Shown here: positions 8,040 to 15,895 of the stretch, piece by piece
Position numbering within the stretch: position 1 is the first letter of the stretch
Layout: the number at the start of each line of letters is the position of its first letter
From: Comamonas koreensis
Lineage (GTDB): Bacteria > Pseudomonadota > Gammaproteobacteria > Burkholderiales > Burkholderiaceae_C
Direction: 5' to 3'
DNA length: 64,000 bases
Assembly: GCF_021026195.1 (NCBI RefSeq)
Contig: NZ_JAJNCT010000009.1
Coordinates: forward strand, 124,001 to 188,000
Translations under genes and position numbers: made by a program
Notes under the pieces: generated by a model
What the model was told of the DNA's origin: nothing
Database searches by the model: none
The model's input: only the letters and a program-made list of their open reading frames with translations

Positions 8040-8966
8040 ATGCTGCACATCACCGATGCCATGGTGGACACCCTGGTGTCCACCGACCAAGCCCTGCAGG
8101 CCATGCACAGCGCCTTTGCCGCCTTTGGCGCGGGCGAGGCGGCCATGCAAGCGCGCAAGCGCACCGATGCCGGGGGCGTCAAGCTCTCCACCCTGGGGGC
8201 TGTCATCCCCGCGCAAGGCGTCACCGGCGCCAAGGTCTACACCACCATTGCCGGCCAGTTCAACTTTGTCATCCTGCTGTTCTCCACCGAGACCGGCGCG
8301 CCGCTGGCCACCTTGGATGCCAATGCCATCACACGGCTGCGCACCGCCGCCACCACGGTGCTGGTGGCCCAGCATCTGGCACCCGCCCATGCGCGCCATC
8401 TGTTCCTGTGCGGCGCCGGCGTACAAGGCCTGGCCCATGCGCAGCAGATGGTGCAGCACTTCGGGCTGCAGCGCATCGATGTGTTTGACCCTTATGCACC
8501 CGAAGGGTTGGAAGCACGCCTGGCGCAGCTGACCGGTTTGCCCGAAGCGCAGATCCGCCGCGTGGCGCACACCCAGGGCGTGGGCGAGGCCGACATCATC
8601 GTCACCGCCTCACGCGCCAAGGAGCCGCTGTTCAACGGAGAGCATGTCGCCCCCCATGCGCTGGTCGCAGCCATTGGCTCCAGCCTGCCCCACACCCGCG
8701 AGCTCGACGATGCCTTGCTGGCGCGCGCGCAGCTGATTGCGGTGGAATGGAAAAAGCAGGCGACCAGCGAAGCGGGCGACCTGGTGCTGGCGGACCCGGG
8801 CTTGTCGCTGGCGGGCAAGCTGGTGGAGCTGGGCGATATCGTCAGCGGCCGCTATGCCGTCAGCGCGCAGCCGGGCATCCGGCTGTACAAGGCCGTGGGC
8901 GTGGGTTTGGAGGATATTGCGCTGGCGGGCCTGGCCTACCAGAACTACCTGGCCAGCAAGTCGTAA
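8040..8966 (+). CDS. ornithine cyclodeaminase/mu-crystallin family protein
   Basis: NAD(P)-binding protein of 308 aa in the ornithine-cyclodeaminase/mu-crystallin family. Members include ketimine reductases, alanine dehydrogenases and cyclodeaminases. Typical parts are the RKRTDAGG and KVYTT substrate-side motifs in the N-terminal half, LDANAITRLRTAATT near residue 90-105, and the Rossmann loop CGAGVQGLAHA. The start ATG lies 25 bp after the transporter stop. The gene ends 9 bp from the convergent gntR-type gene. It suggests an amino or imino acid intermediate in the pathway. The exact reaction cannot be told from sequence. Confidence 0.85.
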   Translation: MLHITDAMVDTLVSTDQALQAMHSAFAAFGAGEAAMQARKRTDAGGVKLSTLGAVIPAQGVTGAKVYTTIAGQFNFVILLFSTETGAPLATLDANAITRLRTAATTVLVAQHLAPAHARHLFLCGAGVQGLAHAQQMVQHFGLQRIDVFDPYAPEGLEARLAQLTGLPEAQIRRVAHTQGVGEADIIVTASRAKEPLFNGEHVAPHALVAAIGSSLPHTRELDDALLARAQLIAVEWKKQATSEAGDLVLADPGLSLAGKLVELGDIVSGRYAVSAQPGIRLYKAVGVGLEDIALAGLAYQNYLASKS

Positions 8967-8975
8967 CGGCGGAGC

Positions 8976-9629
8976 TCAGGGCTCGATGCCGGCCGCGTTG
9001 TAGATATGGCGCGCGGCCAGCAAGCCGGCCAGCTCCGGATCGCCCTTGATGACGGCGCGCAGGATGGCCGCATGCTCTTCCCAGTTCTGGGGCGCACGCG
9101 CCTGGCTGCGGGGCGCAAACAGCACTTCGGTGCGGTCGCGCAAGGACAGCATCACCTCTTGCAGCACGGAGTTGGCGGCGATCTTGCCCAGCGCCAGGTG
9201 GAACTTCTGGTTCAGCACGGCCAGCACATCGCCATCGCCCGAATGGGCGTTCTTGGTGCCCTCGGCCAGCAAGGCCTCCAGCGCGGCAATCTGCTCGGGG
9301 TCATGGCGCTTGGCGGCCAGGCGCGCATTGAGCGCCTCCAAGGTGGCGCGCACCTCCACCAGCTCGCGCAGCAGATCGCCATGGAACTTGGCCACCGAGG
9401 CACCACGCCGGGGCTCGATGATCACCAGGCCACTGGCAGCCAATTGGCGCAGGGCCTCGCGCACAGGCATGCGCGAGACCGAAAACTCCTCGGACAGACG
9501 CTCCTCCACCAGCCGCTCCCCCGAGGCGAGTTCGCCAGACATGATCTTCTCGCGCAAGGCCTCCACCAGCTGCTGGGTCAGCGGCGAGTGGTTGAGTCCA
9601 GGTTTTTTGTCTCCGTTGGCAATGGGCAT
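8976..9629 (-). CDS. GntR-family (FCD type) transcriptional regulator
   Basis: DNA-binding regulator of 217 aa. The N-terminal winged helix-turn-helix carries LVEERLSEEFSVSRMPVREA (about residues 40-59) and ends with EPRRGASVAK. The helical FCD effector domain follows from about residue 88 (ELVEVRATLEALNARLAAKR). FCD regulators usually repress and are released by an organic acid or pathway intermediate. The start at MPIANGDKK is chosen over one 18 codons upstream because the extra residues lack the family pattern; the ribosome site is weak either way. It sits in the middle of the island. An operator-like half-palindrome lies in its own upstream region (9750-9757), so self-control is likely. 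Confidence 0.9.
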   Translation of the reverse strand: MPIANGDKKPGLNHSPLTQQLVEALREKIMSGELASGERLVEERLSEEFSVSRMPVREALRQLAASGLVIIEPRRGASVAKFHGDLLRELVEVRATLEALNARLAAKRHDPEQIAALEALLAEGTKNAHSGDGDVLAVLNQKFHLALGKIAANSVLQEVMLSLRDRTEVLFAPRSQARAPQNWEEHAAILRAVIKGDPELAGLLAARHIYNAAGIEP

Positions 9630-9749
9630 GAAAGTCGGTCCGTTCGGTACGTTGCAAGCCCCGGGCAGCGGCATCGGCTGCAATGCGCCCCCTGGGTCGC
9701 GCCCAGTTTACATGCCCAGCAAGGGTTTGCAGCGCCTTTGCCGTGCCTT

Positions 9750-9757
9750 GTATACAG
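9750..9757 (+). promoter_or_regulatory. partial operator copy upstream of the gntR-type gene
   Basis: TTGTATACAG, a one-sided copy of the island palindrome, lies about 120 bases before the regulator start and just past the stop of the small gene at 9768. It could mediate autoregulation. Confidence 0.4.
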
Positions 9758-9767
9758 AAATCGGCGT

Positions 9768-9998
9768 TCAGCGCTGGATGCGGCGGATTTCCGCCAGCGA
9801 GCGCGTGTCCTGCATCGCCTGCGCCCAGAGACGGCCCGGCTCCAGCTCAGCGAGGCGCTTGGCCTGCCAGCGCACAAAGGCATTTTCGATGGCCGAGAGC
9901 CAGCCCAGCGACGCGGGCCGCAAGGCCTGGCGGGGCTCGCGCAGGGCCAACAGATCGGCGTGTTGGGCAGCAATGGCTTGGGAAGCGGTGTTCTTCAT
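9768..9998 (-). CDS. small uncharacterised basic protein
   Basis: Not recognised. It is 76 aa from MKNTASQAIAAQHADLLALR, rich in Ala, Arg and Leu, predicted largely helical, with a basic C-terminus (SLAEIRRIQR). The ATG is preceded by CAGGAGCTACTCC, a convincing ribosome site, which supports it being real. An in-frame ATG further upstream has no such site. It lies between the regulator and the carrier gene, transcribed leftward toward the regulator, and has an operator-like palindrome 36 bases upstream of its start. No membrane segment or cofactor motif. The regulated position makes it part of the island. Confidence 0.6.
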   Translation of the reverse strand: MKNTASQAIAAQHADLLALREPRQALRPASLGWLSAIENAFVRWQAKRLAELEPGRLWAQAMQDTRSLAEIRRIQR

Positions 9999-10034
9999 GG
10001 AGTAGCTCCTGGATGACCTAGTAATTACCCTAGT

Positions 10035-10047
10035 GTATCCAGTGTAC
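10035..10047 (+). promoter_or_regulatory. operator copy, small leftward gene
   Basis: GTATCCAGTGTAC matches GTATACAGTATAC at 11 of 13 positions. It lies 36 bases upstream of the 76-aa gene. Confidence 0.5.
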
Positions 10048-10195
10048 AAATCCATATCCTTGATCTGGATTCATAACCATGCGCTATCCAAGCCTTTGAT
10101 GTGTCTTGGTAATTCAAGCCAAGACACGGCTTTTGCAGGATACGTCAGTCAGACCTGCAATGTCTACATTGCCTGCCATTTCAGGCCAGAAATCA

Positions 10196-10216
10196 CCTTT
10201 TTGTATACTAAAAAGG
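10196..10216. promoter_or_regulatory. near-palindrome with GTATAC core
   Basis: A GTATAC core is flanked by CCTTTTT and, after one extra base, AAAAAGG. The arms are exact complements and extend the island motif. Possibly an auxiliary operator of the carrier promoter. Confidence 0.4.
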
Positions 10217-10297
10217 CAATTTTCTGGATTTAACCCTGGTTTATTGCATGCTGCAATGCAATATTTCTGGTATTCCCTGATGATTTTTTGATTCATT

Positions 10298-10310
10298 GTA
10301 TTTAGTATAC
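10298..10310 (+). promoter_or_regulatory. operator copy, carrier operon
   Basis: GTATTTAGTATAC (within TTGTATTTAGTATACAA) matches the island consensus at 11 of 13 positions. It lies 36 bases upstream of the carrier start codon. Confidence 0.55.
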
Positions 10311-10346
10311 AAATTGGCTGTTTAATCATACCAAGGAGTAGCCACG

Positions 10347-11885
10347 ATGGATCCGTCAGTCTCTATAGGCCCTGCGCACTGGGCCTACCTCGCCGGGGTG
10401 CTGGTCATCATCTTGACCATGGCCTTCCGCGCCAATGTGGTGGTGCCATCGATACTGGCTACCGTCGTCGTGGCCTTCGCCTGGAGCGGCAGCTTCATCA
10501 CGGGGATTGGAAGCATATTCAGTGCCAGCATGGTGGCTGCCAAGGAGCTGTTCAACATCTTTCTGATCATTGCGCTGATGACGGCCTTGCTCAACGCGCT
10601 CAAGGATCTGGGCTCGGACATCCGCATGGTCAAGCCCTTCCGCGCGGTGATGAAAAACGGCCATGTGGCCTATTTCATCCTGGCGCTGGTCACCTACCTG
10701 ATCTCGCTGTTCTTCTGGCCCACGCCAGCCGTGCCACTGGTGGCAGCGGTGCTGCTGCCGGCAGCGATTGCGGCGGGCCTGCCGCCCATCGCAGGGGCGA
10801 TGGCCATTGCGATTGCCGGCCAGGGCATGGCGCTGTCGTCGGACTATGTGATTGGTGTGGCGCCGGGCATCAGTGCCAAGGCCGCTGGCGGCATCAGCGC
10901 AGTGGCGGTGGGCGACAAGGCCTTGCTGCTGTCCTGGGTGGTCGGCATGATCGCGCTGTTCCTGTCGTACTTCAAGGTGCGCAAGCTCATCGTGCCCAGC
11001 GACAACGCACTGCTGGAGCGCTGGGAGCTCAACCCCGCCGGCATCGACGCGCAGATCGAAGGTGCAGGCCCGTTCGACAAGGCCGAAATCGCCAAGGGCA
11101 CCGCCCATGAGGGCGACCTGGGCACCAATTCGGAGCTGGAAGCCGAGCTGCGCAAGACCCAGCCGCTGGCCTCGGCCTCCAAGCTGTTTGCGGTGCTCAC
11201 CCCGCTGGCCTTTTTGCTGGTGATTCTGGTGATGGTTGCACCCAAGTTCACTGCAGCGGTGCCTGAGCTCAAGGGCGGCGATGCTGCCATGCTGATCGGA
11301 GGCGTGGCTGCGCTGCTGATGATCTGGGCGACCACCGCAGCCCAGGGCTTTCGCAAGATGCTCGATGGCGCGGCCGACCACATCACCGATGGCTTTGTGT
11401 TTGCGTTCAAGGCCATGGGCTCGGTGCTACCCATTGCCGGCTTCTTCTTTATTGGCTCGGGAGAGACAGCCGGGGCCATCCTGGGCATGGCGCCGGGTAC
11501 GCCAGCCCCCAGTCTGCTGTTTGAGCTGGTGCAAGCCGGCCAGCACCTGATCCCCGATAGCCAGCTGCTGGTCTCATTCGGCGTGCTCATCATGGGCATG
11601 ATCACCGGCATCGATGGCTCGGGCTTCTCCGGCCTGCCGCTGACCGGCACCATCGCCGGTGCACTCGGCCCGGCCTCGGGCATGGATGTATCGGCGCTGG
11701 CCGCACTGGGCCAGATGGGCGCGGTGTGGACCGGTGGCGGCACCTTGATCGCCTGGTCCTCGCTGATCGCAGTCGCAGGCTTTGCCCGGGTGAATGTGCT
11801 GGAGCTGGCCCGTGCGCTGCTGATACCGGTGGTGCTGGGTCTGATAGCGGCCGTGTTCACCGCTGTCGCTCTCTGGGGCGCTTGA
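10347..11885 (+). CDS. multi-pass inner-membrane carrier, probable secondary transporter
   Basis: Very hydrophobic protein of 512 aa with about 11-13 predicted membrane segments and one long polar cytoplasmic stretch around residues 210-275. It resembles ion-coupled organic-anion carriers of the ion-transporter superfamily in overall build (paired re-entrant-like Gly/Pro/Ser segments such as PTPAVPLVAAVLLPAAIAAG and GIDGSGFSGLPLTGTIAG), but I cannot name the family with certainty. The start has a good ribosome site (AAGGAGTAGCCACG) and the island operator is 36 bases upstream. The hydrolase gene starts two bases after the stop codon, so both are one operon. It likely imports the island's substrate, which is inference. 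Confidence 0.8.
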   Translation: MDPSVSIGPAHWAYLAGVLVIILTMAFRANVVVPSILATVVVAFAWSGSFITGIGSIFSASMVAAKELFNIFLIIALMTALLNALKDLGSDIRMVKPFRAVMKNGHVAYFILALVTYLISLFFWPTPAVPLVAAVLLPAAIAAGLPPIAGAMAIAIAGQGMALSSDYVIGVAPGISAKAAGGISAVAVGDKALLLSWVVGMIALFLSYFKVRKLIVPSDNALLERWELNPAGIDAQIEGAGPFDKAEIAKGTAHEGDLGTNSELEAELRKTQPLASASKLFAVLTPLAFLLVILVMVAPKFTAAVPELKGGDAAMLIGGVAALLMIWATTAAQGFRKMLDGAADHITDGFVFAFKAMGSVLPIAGFFFIGSGETAGAILGMAPGTPAPSLLFELVQAGQHLIPDSQLLVSFGVLIMGMITGIDGSGFSGLPLTGTIAGALGPASGMDVSALAALGQMGAVWTGGGTLIAWSSLIAVAGFARVNVLELARALLIPVVLGLIAAVFTAVALWGA

Positions 11886-11886
11886 G

Positions 11887-13368
11887 ATGGCGCAGCTGCA
11901 CCGCCAGGACGCGCCAGGCGCAGCAGGCGTACTGGGCCAGGGCGCAATGGTCGCCACCGGCCACCCGCTGGCTGCAGCGGCCGCGCAGGCCCAGCTGCGG
12001 CAAGGCGGCTCGGCTGTCGATGCTGCGATTGCCGCCGATGCGGTGCTGGGCGTCGTCGAGCCGATGGCCACCGGTGTGGGCGGCGACCTGCTGGCCATGC
12101 TGGTGCCGCTTGGCCAGGCCCCGCTGGCCTACAACGGCACCGGGCGTGCGCCCCAAGCGTTGACGGCCAACCTGGTCGAGGCCCTGCCCCAACGCCGCAT
12201 CCCCGAGCGCCATCCGCTCTCCGTCACCACGCCCGGCGTGGTGCAAGGCTGGTGGGATCTGCACCAGCGCTTTGGCAAATGTCCCTGGGCGCAGCTGTTC
12301 GATGACGCCGTGCAGGCCGCCAGCCAGGGCTTTGCGGTGGCCCCCGTGGCTGCGCGCGAGTGGGCGCTGTTCCAACCGGTGATTTCCCGCAATGCGGCCA
12401 GCGCCGCCCTGTACCGTGCCGATGCGCCGCCCCGTGCGGGCGAGCGCTTTGACAACCCGGCCCTCGCCCGCTTGCTGCAAGCGGTGGCTGCGCAGGGGCC
12501 GCAGGCCTTTTATGCCGGCGCCATCCCTGCCGCCTGTGCGGCCGCCGTGCAGACAGCAGGTGGTGTGTTGGCCGCTGCAGATTTCAGCGCCCACCAGGGC
12601 AACTTCTGCACGCCAGTCAGCACCTCATTTCGCGGCGCCACCATCTACGAATGCCCGCCCAACACCCATGGTGTGGCCGTGCTGCATGCACTGGCCGCCA
12701 TGCAGGACCAGGCCATCGACATGGCCAGCGCGGCCACCCAGGTCGCGCTGGTGCAGGCGATGGAGGCAGCCATGGCCCATGCCCAGCAGACCGTGGCCGA
12801 CCCGGCCGGCAACACCGTCTGCACCACCGTGGTGGATGGCGATGGCCTGGCCATCAGCCTGATGAGCAGCGTGTTCAAGCGCTTTGGCTCGGGCATCGGC
12901 GTGGCAGAAGGCGGCTTTGTGCTGCAGAACCGGGGCCATGGCTTTTCGCAGCCCGGCCATATCAATGGGCCGGCGCCAGGCAAGCGGCCGTACCACACGG
13001 TGGTGCCGGGCGCAGCGACGCGCGATGGCCAATTCCTCGGTGTGTTTGGAGTGGTGGGCGGCGCGATGCAACCCCAGGGCCAGGTGCAGCTGCTGTGCCG
13101 CATGCTGGCCGGCGGCGAGGCACCGCAGCCCGCCATGAACCAGCCACGCTGGCGCCTGGAAGGCGGCCGGGTGCTGGCGGTGGAAGCTGGCATGCCGCCC
13201 GCGATTACCGCCGCGCTGCGGGCCCAGGGCTACCGCGAGCCGACTGGCGAAGGTGAGCTGGGCGGGCGCAGCGATTTTGGTGGCGCGCAGTGCATCTGGC
13301 GCCTGGCCGATGGCCAGCTTTGCGGCGCCTCCGACACCCGCAAGGACGGGCTGGCACTGGCCGTCTGA
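11887..13368 (+). CDS. gamma-glutamyltransferase-family amidohydrolase
   Basis: Ntn-hydrolase of the gamma-glutamyltransferase family, 493 aa, made as a precursor that cleaves itself. The probable autocleavage site and nucleophile is Thr310 in GNTVCTTVVDGDG, followed by LAISLMSSVF. Other family marks are GSAVDAAIAADAVLGVVEP (41-59) and GVGGDLLA. No signal peptide is evident, so it is probably cytoplasmic, unlike classical periplasmic Ggt. This fits the amidohydrolase branch that includes HpxW-like enzymes rather than glutathione hydrolysis. It is co-transcribed with the carrier, so it may open an amide or gamma-glutamyl bond of the imported compound. The substrate is unknown. Confidence 0.86.
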   Translation: MAQLHRQDAPGAAGVLGQGAMVATGHPLAAAAAQAQLRQGGSAVDAAIAADAVLGVVEPMATGVGGDLLAMLVPLGQAPLAYNGTGRAPQALTANLVEALPQRRIPERHPLSVTTPGVVQGWWDLHQRFGKCPWAQLFDDAVQAASQGFAVAPVAAREWALFQPVISRNAASAALYRADAPPRAGERFDNPALARLLQAVAAQGPQAFYAGAIPAACAAAVQTAGGVLAAADFSAHQGNFCTPVSTSFRGATIYECPPNTHGVAVLHALAAMQDQAIDMASAATQVALVQAMEAAMAHAQQTVADPAGNTVCTTVVDGDGLAISLMSSVFKRFGSGIGVAEGGFVLQNRGHGFSQPGHINGPAPGKRPYHTVVPGAATRDGQFLGVFGVVGGAMQPQGQVQLLCRMLAGGEAPQPAMNQPRWRLEGGRVLAVEAGMPPAITAALRAQGYREPTGEGELGGRSDFGGAQCIWRLADGQLCGASDTRKDGLALAV

Positions 13369-13374
13369 GCCGCT

Positions 13375-14640
13375 TCAGCGCGGGGCCTTGGCGGGCGCCA
13401 GCGCGTCGTCGATCACTTCGATCCAGTGGCGCACCGGCACATCGGTGCCCGACTGCAGATGCGAGATGCAGCCAATGTTGGCCGACAGAATCGCGGCAGG
13501 CGGTGCATCGCTGCAGGCCTGGTTCAGGGTGCCGATCTTGCGGTCGCGCAGCTGGTGCGCAATCTCGGGTTGCAGCAAGGAATAGGTGCCGGCCGAGCCG
13601 CAGCACAGGTGCGATTCCACCCGCGAGACGCGGATGTCAAAACCCAGGCGGCGCAGACTGGTCTCCACCCCGCCGCGCAGCTTCTGGCCATGCTGCAAGG
13701 TGCAGGGCGGGTGGTAGGCCAGCGGGGCCTCGGGCAGGTTCAGCTGGCCCTGCAGGCGCTGCTCCAGCTCGGGCAGCATGTCGGGCAGCAGCTCGCACAA
13801 ATCACGCGCCAGCGCGCCAATCGCAGCGGCCCGCGCCGCATAGGCCGGGTCATGGCGCAGCAGGTGGCCGTAGTCCTTCACCATCACGCCGCAGCCCGAG
13901 GCCGTGGTCACAATCGCCTCGACCTGCTGGCTCTCCACATGGGGCCACCAGGCGTCGATATTGGCCCGCGCCTGCGCCAGCGCGCCCTGCGGGTCGCTCA
14001 GGTGCTGCTGCACCGCGCCACAGCAGGCAGCGGCTGGCGTAACCAAGGTCTGGATGCCTACGGCATCGAGCACCCGCGCAGCGGCCGCATTGATATTGGG
14101 CAGCATCACCGGCTGCACGCAGCCGGCCAGCATCAGCACCTTGCGCGCATGGCTGCGTGTGGGCCACTTGCCGGCACGTGGTACGCGCGCCAGCTTGGCC
14201 TTCAGCGCCGCCGGCAGCACCGGGCGGGCCAGCCGCCCCAACGCCAGCGCCGGGCCAAAAGCCTTGGACACCATGCCTTTGCGCAGCGCCCAGCGCTGCA
14301 GGCGCTCGGCCGTCGGGCGCTCCACCTTCTGGTCGACGATGTGGCGGCCAATGTCGAGCAGCTTGCCGTACTGCACGCCGCTGGGGCAGGTCGATTCGCA
14401 GTTGCGGCAGGTCAGGCAGCGGTCCAGGTGGGTCTGGGTCTTGCGCGTGGGCTCCTGGCCTTCGAGCACCTGCTTGATCAGGTAGATACGGCCGCGCGGG
14501 CCGTCGAGCTCATCGCCCAGCAGCTGGTAGGTGGGGCAGGTGGCGGTGCAAAAGCCGCAATGCACGCACTTGCGCAGAATGGCCTCGGCCTCCTGGCCTT
14601 CGGGGGTGTCCTTGAATTCGGGGGCTAATTGGGTTTGCAT
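13375..14640 (-). CDS. glcF: glycolate oxidase iron-sulfur subunit GlcF
   Basis: Iron-sulfur subunit of glycolate dehydrogenase/oxidase, 421 aa, passing electrons from the flavin subunits to the membrane quinone pool. It has two 4Fe-4S ferredoxin motifs near the N-terminus (CVHCGFCTATCP and CLTCRNCESTCP). Two cysteine-rich CCG domains follow (LAGCVQP with AACCGAVQQ, then HPPCTLQH with HLCCGSAG). Length and order match GlcF. It is transcribed leftward, 33 bp after glcE, and ends 6 bp from the convergent GGT-family gene. The flavin subunit GlcD is not adjacent. Confidence 0.95.
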   Translation of the reverse strand: MQTQLAPEFKDTPEGQEAEAILRKCVHCGFCTATCPTYQLLGDELDGPRGRIYLIKQVLEGQEPTRKTQTHLDRCLTCRNCESTCPSGVQYGKLLDIGRHIVDQKVERPTAERLQRWALRKGMVSKAFGPALALGRLARPVLPAALKAKLARVPRAGKWPTRSHARKVLMLAGCVQPVMLPNINAAAARVLDAVGIQTLVTPAAACCGAVQQHLSDPQGALAQARANIDAWWPHVESQQVEAIVTTASGCGVMVKDYGHLLRHDPAYAARAAAIGALARDLCELLPDMLPELEQRLQGQLNLPEAPLAYHPPCTLQHGQKLRGGVETSLRRLGFDIRVSRVESHLCCGSAGTYSLLQPEIAHQLRDRKIGTLNQACSDAPPAAILSANIGCISHLQSGTDVPVRHWIEVIDDALAPAKAPR

Positions 14641-14673
14641 GTTGCTGGGGTGCCTCGATTAGCTGAGCTCTGC

Positions 14674-15825
14674 TTAGCTCAACGCCCAGTCGCCCAGGCG
14701 GCCGGGATTGAAGATGCCGTGGGGGTCAAACGCCTGCTTGAGCCGCTGCTGCACCTGGCGCAGCGCGGGCGAGGCGGGCGTAAAACCAAAATCATCGGAT
14801 GCGACCAGGCCCACCTGGGGGCCGGGCCGGAAACACACGGCGCTGCCGCCCACACTGGTGGCCAGCGCCTGCAAGGCCTGGGCATGCTGCATGGGGGCCT
14901 GCACCCAGCGCAGTGCGCCGCCCCATTCCATCAGCGGCTGCAGGCCTGCTTCGGTGCAGGGCAGCACCGGCGTGGTGGCCGGCAGCGACAGGCGCCACAG
15001 TGCATGGCTCGGGTCCATGTCGCTGAACCAGGGCAGCTGCTGCTCGCGGCAGGCCAGCCAGGCGGCATCGGCCTGGCCGTGGTCCAACATGGTGCCGCCC
15101 ATGCCATCCAAGGCCGATTGCACAGCGGCCACGGCACCGCGCAGCCGCACCAGCAGATGGCCTTGCTCGCCCTCGCCGGATTGCTGCCACAGGCTGGCAT
15201 TGATGGGCAGCGGCTTGGCGCGCCAGGCCGAGAGTTTGTCCAGCGCCTGCTGCGCCGTGCATTCGTAGTACAGGGTGGCCTGCGCGCGCTGCATCGGCAG
15301 CACCTTGAGGCTGATGTCGGTCAGCAGGCCCAGGGTGCCCCAGGCACCGGCCATCAAACGCGACACGTCATAGCCCGCGACGTTCTTCATCACCTGGCTG
15401 CCAAAGCGCAGCAGCTCGCCCTGGCCATTGATCAGCTCCAGGCCCAGGATGTAGTCGCGCACCGCGCCCACCGCCGCCCGTGAGGATCCGGACAGGCCCG
15501 CCGCCACCATGCCACCGACCGTGGCACCCGGGCCAAAATGCGGCGGGTCAAAAGCCAGGCACTGGCCGCATTCGGCCAAGGCCTGCTCCAGCGCCGCCAG
15601 CGGCGTGCCAGCCCGCACGGTTACCACCAGCTCGCTGGGCTCGTAGCTGATGATGCCGCTGTAGCTGCGGGTGTCGAACACCTCGCCGCCCAGGCGGGCA
15701 CCATAAAAATCCTTGCTGCCACCGCCCCGGATGCGCAGCGGCGTCTTGTGGGCATGGGCGGATCGAACGCGCTCCTGCCAGTCGAGCACGGTGGGGGGAA
15801 GAGAGGCAGCCACAGCTTGGTCCAT
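14674..15825 (-). CDS. glcE: glycolate oxidase FAD-binding subunit GlcE
   Basis: FAD-binding (PCMH-fold) subunit of glycolate oxidase, 383 aa. It shows IRGGGSKDFYGARLGG near residue 32, FDPPHFGPGATVGGMVAAGL near 95-115, the GELLRFGSQVMKNVAGYDVS signature and the C-terminal FDPHGIFNPGRL typical of the family. It acts with GlcD and GlcF to convert glycolate to glyoxylate. It is followed after 33 bp by glcF. Upstream, where glcD normally lies, there is instead an SMP-30-type gene with a 70-bp gap, so the catalytic GlcD must be encoded elsewhere. Confidence 0.94.
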   Translation of the reverse strand: MDQAVAASLPPTVLDWQERVRSAHAHKTPLRIRGGGSKDFYGARLGGEVFDTRSYSGIISYEPSELVVTVRAGTPLAALEQALAECGQCLAFDPPHFGPGATVGGMVAAGLSGSSRAAVGAVRDYILGLELINGQGELLRFGSQVMKNVAGYDVSRLMAGAWGTLGLLTDISLKVLPMQRAQATLYYECTAQQALDKLSAWRAKPLPINASLWQQSGEGEQGHLLVRLRGAVAAVQSALDGMGGTMLDHGQADAAWLACREQQLPWFSDMDPSHALWRLSLPATTPVLPCTEAGLQPLMEWGGALRWVQAPMQHAQALQALATSVGGSAVCFRPGPQVGLVASDDFGFTPASPALRQVQQRLKQAFDPHGIFNPGRLGDWALS

Positions 15826-15895
15826 GGCGCCATGGTAGCGACAGTTGCGCCCGGCGTACGGCGCTCAAGTTAGATGGGGGACTTTGCCCAGGTTC

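Larger units (their letters stand above)
9999..10346. promoter_or_regulatory. AT-rich divergent control region upstream of the carrier gene
   Basis: 348 bases without a gene, markedly AT-rich against the flanks. It holds three copies or part-copies of the GTATAC palindrome (10035-10047, core at 10203-10208, 10298-10310) and a separate 20-base inverted repeat (10243-10262). It probably contains the divergent promoters of the small leftward gene and the rightward carrier operon. Confidence 0.65.

Noticed and set aside
6051..10310. CRISPR or tandem repeat array
   Set aside because: The recurring GTATAC motif is only 13 bases long, irregularly spaced and confined to promoter regions, so it is an operator family.
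11887..13368. Idea that the GGT-family protein has lost its catalytic threonine
   Set aside because: GNTVCTTVVDGDG keeps a threonine at the expected nucleophile place (Thr310); variation of the following residues is normal in the amidohydrolase branch.
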